From positions 1 to 61,277 of the forward strand of contig CAIJTR010000156.1 of NCBI GenBank assembly GCA_903823665.1: a stretch of DNA of 61,277 nucleotides, written 5' to 3'. The notes beneath the pieces were generated by a model. The model made no database searches. It saw only the letters and a program-made list of their open reading frames with translations, and was not told where the DNA came from. This document shows, one piece after another, positions 1 to 8,376 of this stretch. A program made the position numbers and the translations under genes. Source of the DNA: an uncultured Rhodospirillales bacterium. Lineage in GTDB: Bacteria > Pseudomonadota > Alphaproteobacteria > Acetobacterales > Acetobacteraceae. Each line of letters opens with the position of its first letter. Position 1 is the stretch's first letter.

Positions 1-1
1 A

Positions 2-121
2 GCCTTCGTCGCAGCCGGCAAACCCAAAAAAATCGCCATCGTCGCTGTCATGCGAAAGCTTATCGTGCTCGCCAACGCGTTGCTCAGGGACCACCGCCAC
101 TGGACACCGAATAACGCTTGA
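2..121 (+). CDS. IS110-family transposase, C-terminal fragment (runs in from the left edge)
   Basis: The first 120 bases are open in one frame and end in TGA at 119-121. The translated tail contains KIAIVAVMRKLIVLANALL followed by a short basic, tryptophan-containing end. This is the typical C-terminus of IS110/IS1111 DEDD-type transposases (Transposase_20 end). The gene starts outside the window, so completeness and the element's other end cannot be judged. Only 27 bases separate its stop from the stop of ackA on the opposite strand, so the two genes face each other tail to tail. The family is recognised from the tail alone. No terminal inverted repeats are expected, since IS110 elements usually lack them. 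Confidence 0.75.
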   Translation, partial: AFVAAGKPKKIAIVAVMRKLIVLANALLRDHRHWTPNNA

Positions 122-148
122 TCAAGACGGATACTCTAGCGTTGGTGA

Positions 149-1285
149 CTACGGCTTTAGATCGAGGCATTCTTGTGTGTGGACGGCGATCATTGCCTCC
201 TCATCGGTTGGAATAACCATCACTTCCACGTGGCCGCCCGGTGCCATGCCGAGCCATCGCAGACGTTCGCGAACCATTGTTCGGACTTCTTCCGCATGCT
301 CACCGATTCCGGCGGTGAACACGAAGGCGTCCAGCCCTCCAAGGGAGGCGGTCATTGCGGCTGTCTGTTGGGCAATGCGCAGAACGAAGAGATCAACAGC
401 GTCTTTGGCGTTCTGACCGGAACTGGCGAGAAGTGCGCGCATATCGCTCGAAAAACCGGATACGCCTAGAAGGCCTGAATCGTTATAAAGCAGGTGCTGG
501 ATTTCTGGGGCGGAGAGGCCTTTTTCCTCCAGCAGATACAGGATCACGCCTGGGTCGATGGAACCGCAGCGCGTGCCCATGACGAGGCCGTCTAGTGCTG
601 TGAAGGACATGGTGGTGTCGATGCTGCGGCCGGACTGCATGGCGCAAAGGCTGGCACCATTGCCCAGATGCGCCACGACCACGCGGCCCTTTGCAATGCG
701 GGGTGACTGCTTGCGCATGGTGCGGGCGATGTATTCGTAGGATAGGCCGTGGAAGCCGTAGCGGCATATGCCGTCTGCGGTGAGTTGCCTGGGGAGTGCA
801 AAGGTTTTCGTAACGGCTGGCATGGTGTGATGAAAGGCTGTGTCAAAGCAGGCGACCTGCGCAAGATTTGGGCGGATGGCCGTCAGGGCGCGGATTGGGT
901 CCAGGCTGTGCTGCTGATGCAGGGGTGCGAGTGGCGTTAGCCGGTCAAGAGCCTCCAACACCGTCGGGGTGAGGCGCACGGGATTTTGGAATTCTCTGCC
1001 GCCATGCACGACGCGGTGTCCGGCGGAGGCGAGTTGAGCAGTGCCCAGATGCGCGTCGATCCAGGAGAGCAATTTCTCAAGCCCTGGGTCGTGGCCGGTG
1101 TTGGTGTTGGGCCATGACTGATCGACAAGTTTTGTGCCGGTGGTGTCGTATGCCGTGAAGTGCTGAGTTTTATCGTCGGTGGCGATCTGCCCCTTGGAGA
1201 GGAGCGGCATCTCACTGCCGGTGGCGAACACGGCGAATTTGATGCTGCTTGAGCCAGCGTTTAGCGCGAGGACGGCATTTGTCAT
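149..1285 (-). CDS. ackA: Acetate kinase
   Basis: Cytoplasmic acetate kinase interconverts acetyl phosphate + ADP and acetate + ATP. The 378-residue protein is slightly shorter than the usual ~400. It begins with the nucleotide-binding NAGSSSIKFAVF segment and also has RVVHGG, DTAFHHTMP, AHLGNGAS, the GTRCGSIDPG substrate loop and TAGIGEHA near the C-terminus, in family order. The usual partners phosphotransacetylase and phosphoketolase are not in the window. An IS110-type transposase end lies just downstream, tail to tail. The gene is divergent from the Mla-like operon, with about 160 bases between the start codons. Identity is secure. The pathway role (acetyl-phosphate overflow or phosphoketolase route) is inferred. 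Confidence 0.95.
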   Translation of the reverse strand: MTNAVLALNAGSSSIKFAVFATGSEMPLLSKGQIATDDKTQHFTAYDTTGTKLVDQSWPNTNTGHDPGLEKLLSWIDAHLGTAQLASAGHRVVHGGREFQNPVRLTPTVLEALDRLTPLAPLHQQHSLDPIRALTAIRPNLAQVACFDTAFHHTMPAVTKTFALPRQLTADGICRYGFHGLSYEYIARTMRKQSPRIAKGRVVVAHLGNGASLCAMQSGRSIDTTMSFTALDGLVMGTRCGSIDPGVILYLLEEKGLSAPEIQHLLYNDSGLLGVSGFSSDMRALLASSGQNAKDAVDLFVLRIAQQTAAMTASLGGLDAFVFTAGIGEHAEEVRTMVRERLRWLGMAPGGHVEVMVIPTDEEAMIAVHTQECLDLKP

Positions 1286-1448
1286 TGCAATGAATCCTGC
1301 CGAATTTCCTTTGTCTTATCAGCATGGCTGGAGGCATGTGCAGAGCCGGAAATCACTCTGTTTTGCTCTGGATGTGAGTAAATTCCGAGGCTGCGTTCGA
1401 GTTCTTTCATGCCCATTTGATAGGTGATTCAGAGGGCCGCTCGTATTG

Positions 1449-2585
1449 ATGACCGCACACGATGAAGCACCGGCGCGCTGGGCGATGAGCGGTGCTGGTG
1501 GCCCCTGTATTCTCCGGTTGGAAGGGGATTGGCTGGCGCGAAGGGGAGCTCTTCCAGGTTTTCCGAAAGATGGACTTGTGGGGTGCGGTGCTGATGTGTC
1601 TCTGCAATTCGATATTGCGGGTCTGGGGCATTGGGATTCGGGGCTGATAGCGTTTTTGTGGGACGTGAAACGCGCGGCCATTTCGGCGGGGCGGACCGTT
1701 GACGCCGCTGGCCTGCCGCTGGCTGCAACCAAATTGCTTGGGTTGTTGCCGGATCAGGCAATGGCGCAAGAGGCGGTTGTTGTGCACCATATCGGGCCGC
1801 TGAATTGGCTTGGTGGGCAGACATTGGCCACGCTGCATGAAATGGGAATGATCAGTCGTTTGTCTGGCAGCACGGCCAGGGCTGGCTGGCAGTTTACACG
1901 TGGGCGCGGTCTGATGCGGGGGACGGATCTGTGGGCCAATATCCTTGATGCTGGGCCGCAGGCGCTGATCATTGTCAGCATTGTCAATTTCTTGATCGGC
2001 GCAATTCTCGCCTTCGTGGGCGCTGTGGAGTTGCGAAAGTTCTCTGCTGATATCTACGTGGCCAATCTCGTGGGGCTGGCGGTGGTGCGTGAGATGGCGG
2101 CGGTGATGACCGCCATCGTCATGGCTGGACGCACCGGTGGCGCATATGCTGCGCGGATTGCGACAATGCAGGGCAATGAAGAGATTGATGCGTTGTCGGT
2201 GATCGGTATTTCGAGCACCGGCTATATCGTGCTGCCTGCTGTTCTGGCGATGATGTTGATGATGCCACTGCTTTATCTTTACGGCAGCCTGATCGGCGTG
2301 TTTGGCGGCTTTGTTGTGGCAATCAGCATGTTGAATGTGACGGCCCCAGGCTATTGGAACGAGACGGTGAATGCGCTCGCGTTCAGTCAGTTTGGGCTGG
2401 GTGTAACCAAGAGCGTGGCCTTTGCATTTTTGATCGGGGTTTCGAGCTGTCGGATTGGGCTGCGTGCTGGCCGTAGCTCGGCGGATGTGGGTGTCGCGGC
2501 CACGCGGGCTGTGGTGGCCGGCATTGTTGGTGTCATCGCGCTGGATGCGGTGTTTGCGGTTGTTGCCGAAACGTTTGGTATTTAG
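1449..2585 (+). CDS. mlaE: MlaE-type ABC permease with N-terminal STAS-like domain
   Basis: Inner-membrane permease of an MCE-linked lipid ABC transporter. Residues 1 to ~110 resemble a STAS/MlaB-like domain (FDIAGLGHWDSGLIAFLWDVKR). Residues ~130-378 form the MlaE permease with about five hydrophobic segments and the conserved region around IGAILAFVGAVELRKF, followed by REMAAVMTAIVMAGRTGGAYAA. A TTG at 1446 directly precedes the ATG at 1449. The ATG is preferred, although no strong Shine-Dalgarno sequence is seen for either. It heads a four-gene operon with ATPase, MCE protein and lipoprotein. Fusion of the STAS part to the permease would remove the need for a separate MlaB. Transport direction cannot be told from sequence. 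Confidence 0.88.
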   Translation: MTAHDEAPARWAMSGAGGPCILRLEGDWLARRGALPGFPKDGLVGCGADVSLQFDIAGLGHWDSGLIAFLWDVKRAAISAGRTVDAAGLPLAATKLLGLLPDQAMAQEAVVVHHIGPLNWLGGQTLATLHEMGMISRLSGSTARAGWQFTRGRGLMRGTDLWANILDAGPQALIIVSIVNFLIGAILAFVGAVELRKFSADIYVANLVGLAVVREMAAVMTAIVMAGRTGGAYAARIATMQGNEEIDALSVIGISSTGYIVLPAVLAMMLMMPLLYLYGSLIGVFGGFVVAISMLNVTAPGYWNETVNALAFSQFGLGVTKSVAFAFLIGVSSCRIGLRAGRSSADVGVAATRAVVAGIVGVIALDAVFAVVAETFGI

Positions 2586-2589
2586 CGTG

Positions 2590-3372
2590 ATGAGCAAAAC
2601 CGAGTCGTTGCTCTCCGTTCGTGGCCTGACCTTGGCTTTCGGCGATCATGTGGTGCAGCAGGACCTGTCGTTTGACGTGCGGCGCGGCAGCATATTTGCC
2701 GTGATGGGCCCCAGTGGATGCGGCAAGAGCACGATTATGCGGTCGATGATTGGGCTGCTGCGGCCGACGCTTGGCACGATTTTGTTTGATGGGGCGGATT
2801 ATTGGACTGGAACTGACGCCGTGCGTGCGGAAATGGGGCGGCGGTTCGGCGTGCTGTTCCAGGGGGGCGCGCTTTGGAGTGCGTTGACGGTTGGTGAGAA
2901 CGTGGCGCTGCCGATGCAGATGTTCACCACACTTGATGCGGTATCGATCCAACGCCTTGTGGCTGTAAAGCTTGGGCTGGTGGGGTTGAGTGCGGCCGTT
3001 GATACGATGCCCTCTGCATTGAGCGGCGGTATGCGCAAGCGGGCGGGGCTTGCGCGGGCATTGGCGCTGGACCCGGATATTCTGTTTCTTGATGAGCCGT
3101 CAGCGGGGCTTGATCCTGTGACGTCTCGCCGGATGGATGATCTGATCCTCAACCTCCGCGACGGGCTCGGGGCGACCATCATTGTTGTCAGCCATGAATT
3201 GGCGAGCTTGTTTGCGGTTGCCGATGATGGGGTGTTTCTCGACGCCGTCCGTAAGACGGCGATTGCGCACGGTTCACCGGCAACTCTGCGGGATGGCTGT
3301 GCGGACCCGCAGGTGCGCGCATTCATGCGGCGCGAGCAGGTTGAACCCGCGCACAAGGAGGCAGTGGGATGA
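2590..3372 (+). CDS. mlaF: MlaF-type ABC ATPase
   Basis: Cytoplasmic ATPase that powers the MlaE-type permease. The 260-residue protein has Walker A GPSGCGKST, signature LSGGMRKR, Walker B ILFLDEPSAGLDP and a switch histidine in VVSHELAS. The LSGGMRKR signature is characteristic of the MlaF/MCE-associated ATPase group. The frame is open further upstream, but the ATG at 2590 (with an in-frame GTG at 2587) lies four bases past the mlaE stop and gives a normal-length protein, so this start is chosen. Its 3' end overlaps the next start by ATGA (3369-3372), indicating translational coupling. Confidence 0.92.
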   Translation: MSKTESLLSVRGLTLAFGDHVVQQDLSFDVRRGSIFAVMGPSGCGKSTIMRSMIGLLRPTLGTILFDGADYWTGTDAVRAEMGRRFGVLFQGGALWSALTVGENVALPMQMFTTLDAVSIQRLVAVKLGLVGLSAAVDTMPSALSGGMRKRAGLARALALDPDILFLDEPSAGLDPVTSRRMDDLILNLRDGLGATIIVVSHELASLFAVADDGVFLDAVRKTAIAHGSPATLRDGCADPQVRAFMRREQVEPAHKEAVG

Positions 3373-4352
3373 GCGATGATGCGAAACATGCGGGCCGGAC
3401 CACGGCCATCGGCGCGTTCGTGTTGGGCGGTTTCATCATTGCGGTGGGCTCAATTATTTTGTTCGGCAAGATCAATTTGTTCAGCCCGACATCGAGAGTT
3501 GTGATCGTGTTTCAGGATTCGATCAGTGGGCTCGCGATTGGGGCACCGGTGACGTTTCGCGGCGTGCGGGTGGGGGCGGTGGAGAGCATTGCGGTGGAAT
3601 TCGACACCAAGACTCAGAAGGCCTTCATTCCGATCACGCTCGAGCTGCAATCAACGCGCGTTGTGATGATGGGTGATGAACCGGATCATATGCCGGATCT
3701 TTCCGATCTTGTCCGGCTTGGTCTAAGGGCACAGCTTAACACGCAGAGCTTTGTGACGGGGCAGTCAGAGATCGACCTTGAGCTTGATCCGTCAGTGCCT
3801 GCTGTGATGCATCCGGGGATCACGACGTTGCCGGAAATTCCGACGCAGCAATCGACGATCCAGAAGGTGAAGGAGCAACTGAGCCAATTGCCGCTGCGGG
3901 AGTTGGCTGACAATGCCAATGCCACGCTGCAAAGCCTGCGGACGTTGTCTGAGACTTTTGACCACACGCTGCCGCCGTTGATAGCAAGCCTGCAGGCAAC
4001 GTCGGAGCACTCGGCGGCGGTGGTGGAGGAGGCGGGACATGCGCTGGCGGAGATGCAGTCGCGGGTGGACGGCACGCTTGGTGATATTAGCAGGCTCGCC
4101 AATGCTGGCACGGCGTTGATTGGCGAACGTGGGGCGGAGCTGCACACGGTGCTTTCATCTTCCAACCAAACTGTTTTGCAGGCACGTACTTTGCTGCTCG
4201 ACCTTAAAAGCCTGACATCCGAGCGGGGTGCTGACCGAGCGAATATTGACTCATCATTGCGTGACTTGGCCACGGCCGCTGCGGCGCTGCGGGGGTTGGC
4301 CAATGACGTTGAGCATAACCCGCAGCTCTTGCTGACCGGGCGCAGGCCATGA
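3369..4352 (+). CDS. mlaD: MlaD-type MCE-domain lipid-binding protein
   Basis: Periplasmic, inner-membrane-anchored substrate-binding component of the MCE transporter. An N-terminal transmembrane helix (about residues 13-33) is followed by one MCE domain (about 42-135) with the segment GLAIGAPVTFRGVRVGAVESI. A long alpha-helical, coiled-coil-like C-terminal half (roughly residues 170-320) is typical of longer MCE proteins that hexamerise and form a needle or tube. The start overlaps the ATPase stop (ATGA) and the end overlaps the lipoprotein start (ATGA). Length 327 residues, longer than E. coli MlaD (~183) and closer to the single-MCE proteins of alphaproteobacteria. Confidence 0.9.
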   Translation: MSDDAKHAGRTTAIGAFVLGGFIIAVGSIILFGKINLFSPTSRVVIVFQDSISGLAIGAPVTFRGVRVGAVESIAVEFDTKTQKAFIPITLELQSTRVVMMGDEPDHMPDLSDLVRLGLRAQLNTQSFVTGQSEIDLELDPSVPAVMHPGITTLPEIPTQQSTIQKVKEQLSQLPLRELADNANATLQSLRTLSETFDHTLPPLIASLQATSEHSAAVVEEAGHALAEMQSRVDGTLGDISRLANAGTALIGERGAELHTVLSSSNQTVLQARTLLLDLKSLTSERGADRANIDSSLRDLATAAAALRGLANDVEHNPQLLLTGRRP

Positions 4353-4930
4353 GGCGTTGGATTTTCTTGGGGCTCGGCTGTTTGGCGGTCAACTCCTGTG
4401 CGGCAGCGCCCGTCTTGCATTACACGCTCGCAGCACCACCCCAAGCCACGGCCTCATCGGCACTAGGACGGCAGCCGATTGTGATTGTGGTTGATCGTGT
4501 TTCGCTGCCGGATGCCCTCGACAGCGATGACATGATGGTTCGCCATGGCAACGTGTTGGAGCGGAGCCATTCCGGGCGCTGGGCGAGCCGGTTGTCACTT
4601 GGTGTCACGGATCTTGTGACGGCTCTGCTGGCGCGCAGCAGACCTGATGCGCTGGTGACGGACGAGCCGCAGATGACACCAGCGTCTTACCGGATTTCAA
4701 TCAATATCAGCTTACTCGATCTTGCTGTGGTCGCTGGTGCTGCCGGTGGGTCAGCAACACTTGAAGCGGATTGGCTTGTTGTTCCCGGTGATGCCAGCAA
4801 GCCGCCCCTGCGTGATCGGGCGCATGTGAGCATTTCAGGCCCAGTCGGGACGGATCAGGACGTGGCCGCTTTGACGGCGGTCGTCCTGACCCAGCTTGCG
4901 GCGCAGATTGATATCAGCAAGCTCAGGTGA
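4349..4930 (+). CDS. ABC-type transport auxiliary lipoprotein (PqiC/YmbA-like)
   Basis: The 193-residue protein has a short N-terminal signal with positive charge (MRR), a hydrophobic stretch and a probable lipobox ending in VNSC (Cys17). The mature part has the LHYTL and PIVIVVDRVSLPDALD segments seen in PqiC/ABC_trans_aux (DUF330) lipoproteins. These proteins sit in the outer membrane and partner with MCE proteins in lipid transport. The start overlaps the mlaD stop by ATGA, so it is the last gene of the operon. No MlaC-like periplasmic carrier is seen, which places the set nearer the Pqi/Mce type than the classical MlaFEDBC layout. Confidence 0.75.
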   Translation: MRRWIFLGLGCLAVNSCAAAPVLHYTLAAPPQATASSALGRQPIVIVVDRVSLPDALDSDDMMVRHGNVLERSHSGRWASRLSLGVTDLVTALLARSRPDALVTDEPQMTPASYRISINISLLDLAVVAGAAGGSATLEADWLVVPGDASKPPLRDRAHVSISGPVGTDQDVAALTAVVLTQLAAQIDISKLR

Positions 4931-4939
4931 GCGGACTGC

Positions 4940-6562
4940 TTAAGCCCCGATGTCGTGCAGTGCGCGGAATGCCTTTGCGAGCACGCTTGGGTCGAATTTG
5001 CCCTTATAGACGGCAGGTGGCACCAGTTGTAGGCCGAGCAGTCCGTAGACGGCGAGTTGGGCTGAACGGACGGAATATTCAACAGTGAACACCACATCGT
5101 CCGGCACTTCGCAGAACTGGCCGATGAAGGCGAGGTTTTGTGTGCCTATCGGTAACACTGCTGGGCGATCTCCCCTCTCGCGTGGCAGGAATTGGCTGGT
5201 GATGAAGGGCATCATGCAGGGGATGCAGATGCAGCTTTCCAAAATGGTGGCGGCTTCTGCTGTGATGCGCAGATGGCCGAGTATTTCGGTCATGATTTCC
5301 CGGCCGGAGCAGGCGGACATTGGCTTTTTGACGAAATCACCAATTTTATCCACCGCGAGACCATAGCCCCAGAACACGTCAACACCCTCTGGCTGACCGA
5401 TGAAGTGGGGTTGATGTGGGACGACGATGGAGGCGAGCCATGATGAGTTGGGGAAGGTGATCAGCCCGCCTTCGCCCGGCACGTTGCCGGTGAGATCGCG
5501 AATGAGGCGCAGCATTGTTGGGTTATGCAGGGTGGTGGTGAATGAGACCCATTTCGATTGGTCGATGTGATCAGCGAACACGGCGGGGTTGCCAAACTCT
5601 GGACGGCCGGCGGCGATTTTCTCCCACAGCGTCCATGCCCCACCATCGGTTTTACTGCCCAGGGCCGGTGCTTGATCCATCGCGCCCAGGGTTGAGGCTT
5701 CGGTCATGGAGCCGAGGGTGATCAGCACGTGGTCTTGCGGGCGAACGGTGATTTCAGCCGTGGCACCGCTGCGATGAACCGTTATGTTTTCAACGCAGCT
5801 TTTGCCGTCACGCTGGGTGAAGCCGATGTCAGTGACGCGGGTGTTCATCTCGAACCGCACGCCGCGCGCTTCAAGCCATTTGTGCAGGGGGCGGACCATT
5901 GAGTCGTATTGGTTGTAGCGGGTGCGGAGAATGCCGCGCAGGCGGTTGAAGCCGTCCACCATGTGAATAAAGCGTTCCAGATAACGCTTGAACTCGATGG
6001 CGCTGTGCCAGGGCTGGAAGGCGAAGGTGGTGCACCACATGAACCAGAAATCGGTCTGCAGGAATGCGGCGTCGAACTGGTCGGCAATGGTGGAGCCGTC
6101 CAGCAGGCGTTCGGGTTCGAGAGCCAGTCGTTCGAGTGTGAGGATGTGCTTTTCGCTGAGGCCGAATTTGGGCGCGGTTTGGCGGTGGCCGTCTCGGAAC
6201 AGGCGGGAGTCGGACGATGTGTGCATCGTCTCGTTCCATTGCGTGATCTCCTGGGTCACGGTCTGGCTCTCGTCCAGCGTGGGGATTGAGGAGAACAGCG
6301 CAAAGGTGCAGAGATATTTGCTCTCGAGCATGCGTCCGCCCCGCAGCACGTAGCCATCTTGCGCGGAGCCGGCACCATCAAGGCTTCCGCCTATTTTGCC
6401 GGATTGTTCGAGGATGGTGATGTCATGGCCGAGCATATCGCCGTCGCGGATCATGAAGACGGCAGCAGCCAACGAGGCAATCCCGCCACCGACGAGATAA
6501 GCGCGGGGGGAGGGCTCGGATGATTTGAATGAATTTGCTGGGGCTCGGGCTTGCGACGCCAT
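4940..6562 (-). CDS. ohyA: Oleate hydratase (myosin-cross-reactive-antigen family)
   Basis: FAD-dependent hydratase that adds water to the cis-9 double bond of oleate or similar fatty acids to give 10-hydroxy acids. The 540-residue protein has an N-terminal Rossmann motif (AYLVGGGIASLAAAVF, about residues 22-37), the family segment GGSLDGAGSAQDGYVLRGGRMLE and the conserved WFMWCTTFAFQPWHSAIEFKRYL region. It is at the short end of the family (usually 540-650). It is convergent with the Mla-like operon, with 9 bases between the two stops. No regulator is adjacent. Activity on oleate is known for the family. The actual substrate here is not shown by sequence. Confidence 0.9.
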   Translation of the reverse strand: MASQARAPANSFKSSEPSPRAYLVGGGIASLAAAVFMIRDGDMLGHDITILEQSGKIGGSLDGAGSAQDGYVLRGGRMLESKYLCTFALFSSIPTLDESQTVTQEITQWNETMHTSSDSRLFRDGHRQTAPKFGLSEKHILTLERLALEPERLLDGSTIADQFDAAFLQTDFWFMWCTTFAFQPWHSAIEFKRYLERFIHMVDGFNRLRGILRTRYNQYDSMVRPLHKWLEARGVRFEMNTRVTDIGFTQRDGKSCVENITVHRSGATAEITVRPQDHVLITLGSMTEASTLGAMDQAPALGSKTDGGAWTLWEKIAAGRPEFGNPAVFADHIDQSKWVSFTTTLHNPTMLRLIRDLTGNVPGEGGLITFPNSSWLASIVVPHQPHFIGQPEGVDVFWGYGLAVDKIGDFVKKPMSACSGREIMTEILGHLRITAEAATILESCICIPCMMPFITSQFLPRERGDRPAVLPIGTQNLAFIGQFCEVPDDVVFTVEYSVRSAQLAVYGLLGLQLVPPAVYKGKFDPSVLAKAFRALHDIGA

Positions 6563-6671
6563 GAGGCGATCCTTCCGTTTGAACGCGAGGCCACCTCAGA
6601 CGAGCGCCGTTTGAGGTGGCTTCTTCCAGGGCATTCTTTGTGGCCGTGTGGTGCGACAAAAGGGTCGGAGT

Positions 6672-7421
6672 CTACGCAGAAAGTGCGTGGCGGCCGAGCG
6701 CGAGGAGTTGTGGATCGGTGATGGCGGAGAGATCAGCCGCGATTTCGCGCTTCAGTTTTTGGGCAATGTCTGGGTGATGATGGTGCAGATATTCGGCCAG
6801 GATGTCCGCCGCGTTGCTGTGTCCGTGGCCGTGACCGACGAGCACGATGCGTCCCGCATCTTTCACGGCGTGTGCGATTTTCTCATAGAATTGGTGATCT
6901 TCCGGCGCGCGCTGACCTCGCTCCCGGTCTTGATCCTTGTGCGTCAGGTGGTGCAGGAAGTGGTAAGGGTCGTAGGGTTTTATGACGTGGTCTGCGATGT
7001 TCACCGATGAAATATCGAGATGGAATATGCGGGCTTCGTGATGATCCATCACTATGAGCAGGTCTGGCGGCGTTGTGGTCGTGGTCGTGTCGTCACTCAT
7101 GGCCGGGGGCGGTGTGAGTGGTGACCAGCCAGCCTTCGTCAGCATGTGGCGGACGTCCATCACCTCGGCTTTGGTGAGGTCCTTGTTGTGCGGTTTGCGC
7201 ATGGCGAGGTGTTCGCCAGCGACGTCGAATGCGACATCGTTATGCGCCTTATCACTGATCGTGCCGATTTTTTCAAAGAGGCTGAGCACGTCTAGCCAAG
7301 CCAGGTTGCTGGCGATTGGATGTCGGAACAGGGCGTTGAGTGTGGCGGTGCTGGTTTTTGAGAGAGAGCCACGATCCTGCGGCACTGGGCCAAATGCAGC
7401 CCGGATTTCTGTTTCTTCCAT
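6672..7421 (-). CDS. Hypothetical protein with eRF1-like/host-attachment-type C-terminal half
   Basis: A 249-residue protein of unknown function. The first ~85 residues (LNALFRHPIASNLAWLDVLSL and onward) look like the small double-stranded-RNA-binding-like fold seen in HicA-type toxins and in other conserved hypotheticals, but without certainty. The second half (DLLIVMDHHEARIFHLD, then GRIVLVGHGHGHSNAADIL) resembles bacterial archaeo-eRF1-like proteins. It is rich in histidine, with runs HGHGHS and HHHHP. It precedes, divergently, the PRC-barrel and H+-ATPase genes. No enzymatic motif is clear. The function should be treated as unknown. Confidence 0.7.
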   Translation of the reverse strand: MEETEIRAAFGPVPQDRGSLSKTSTATLNALFRHPIASNLAWLDVLSLFEKIGTISDKAHNDVAFDVAGEHLAMRKPHNKDLTKAEVMDVRHMLTKAGWSPLTPPPAMSDDTTTTTTPPDLLIVMDHHEARIFHLDISSVNIADHVIKPYDPYHFLHHLTHKDQDRERGQRAPEDHQFYEKIAHAVKDAGRIVLVGHGHGHSNAADILAEYLHHHHPDIAQKLKREIAADLSAITDPQLLALGRHALSA

Positions 7422-7577
7422 GATGGCATTCCCAAACTATCGTTTTGAAGCATGGGAGGATCGGCGTTGGGTGAAGGCTTCGGCAGGCTCGGAATACACT
7501 CACGGTAAATTCCGAACCTGATACTGCGAAAGAGGAGACGCCATTGTGTAATTTCATTGATATTATCAGGAGTTTTC

Positions 7578-8354
7578 ATGCTCATCGCCGGATCGGCTCT
7601 TGCGGGTTATTCGATCGAGGCGACCGATGGTCGTCTTGGAACGGTCAAGACCGTGTTGTTCAACGATCTCAACTGGACCATTCGCTGGCTGGTTGTTGAT
7701 ACTGGTCATTGGCTGAGCAGCCGGCAGGTGCTTATCCATCCTGCCGCGATCATTGAAGCCGACCATCAGCAGCAGATGGTGCGGGTCAACCTCGACAAGA
7801 CGCAGATTGAGGCGAGCCCGGACATTCAGCAGGATGCGCCAGTGACGATGCAGATGGAGAGCCAGCTCAACAGCTATTATGGCTGGGACCCTTACTGGGG
7901 GCGCGATCTTTACAGCGCCGGTGTGCCGGGTCTTGGGATGGTGGGTGGCTTCACCACGCCGTCGCTCAGCGGCATGCGCGAGAGTGAGGAAAATATGATC
8001 CAGGTGGGGTCAGATGATGGCGATCCGCATCTGCGCAGCATGGCTTCGGTGACGGGCTATCACATCCATGCAAGCGATGGCGACATTGGGCATGTGAAGA
8101 ACTTTCTGCTTGATGATGCGACCTGGGTGATCACCTACCTGATTGTTGACACCACCAATTGGTGGGGCGGCGTGCGTGTGCTGATCTCACCTTTTGCGGT
8201 TGAGATGATTGATTGGGATGCGCAAAAGGTTCTGCTCAACGTGACACGCGCTCAGGTGAAAGCGAGCCCGGTTTGGGACCCTGAGCAGATTATTGATGAT
8301 GCATACCGCAACGGCTTGCATCGCCATTATGGCTGGCCGGGTTGGGAGTCGTGA
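7578..8354 (+). CDS. Tandem PRC-barrel domain protein
   Basis: A 258-residue protein with two PRC-barrel repeats: residues ~8-80 (SIEATDGRLGTVKTVLFND...WLVVDTGHWL) and ~155-235 (IHASDGDIGHVKNFLLDD...YLIVDTTNWW). PRC barrels mediate protein or ligand contacts in photosynthetic reaction-centre H subunits, RimM and stress proteins. The ATG at 7578 has AGGAG at 7568-7572, so it is preferred over the upstream TTG at 7557. The gene lies 22 bases before the proton ATPase and is probably cotranscribed. It may be an accessory stress protein, but the function is not known. Confidence 0.8.
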   Translation: MLIAGSALAGYSIEATDGRLGTVKTVLFNDLNWTIRWLVVDTGHWLSSRQVLIHPAAIIEADHQQQMVRVNLDKTQIEASPDIQQDAPVTMQMESQLNSYYGWDPYWGRDLYSAGVPGLGMVGGFTTPSLSGMRESEENMIQVGSDDGDPHLRSMASVTGYHIHASDGDIGHVKNFLLDDATWVITYLIVDTTNWWGGVRVLISPFAVEMIDWDAQKVLLNVTRAQVKASPVWDPEQIIDDAYRNGLHRHYGWPGWES

Positions 8355-8376
8355 GCAGCACCAATAGCGGAGCTGT

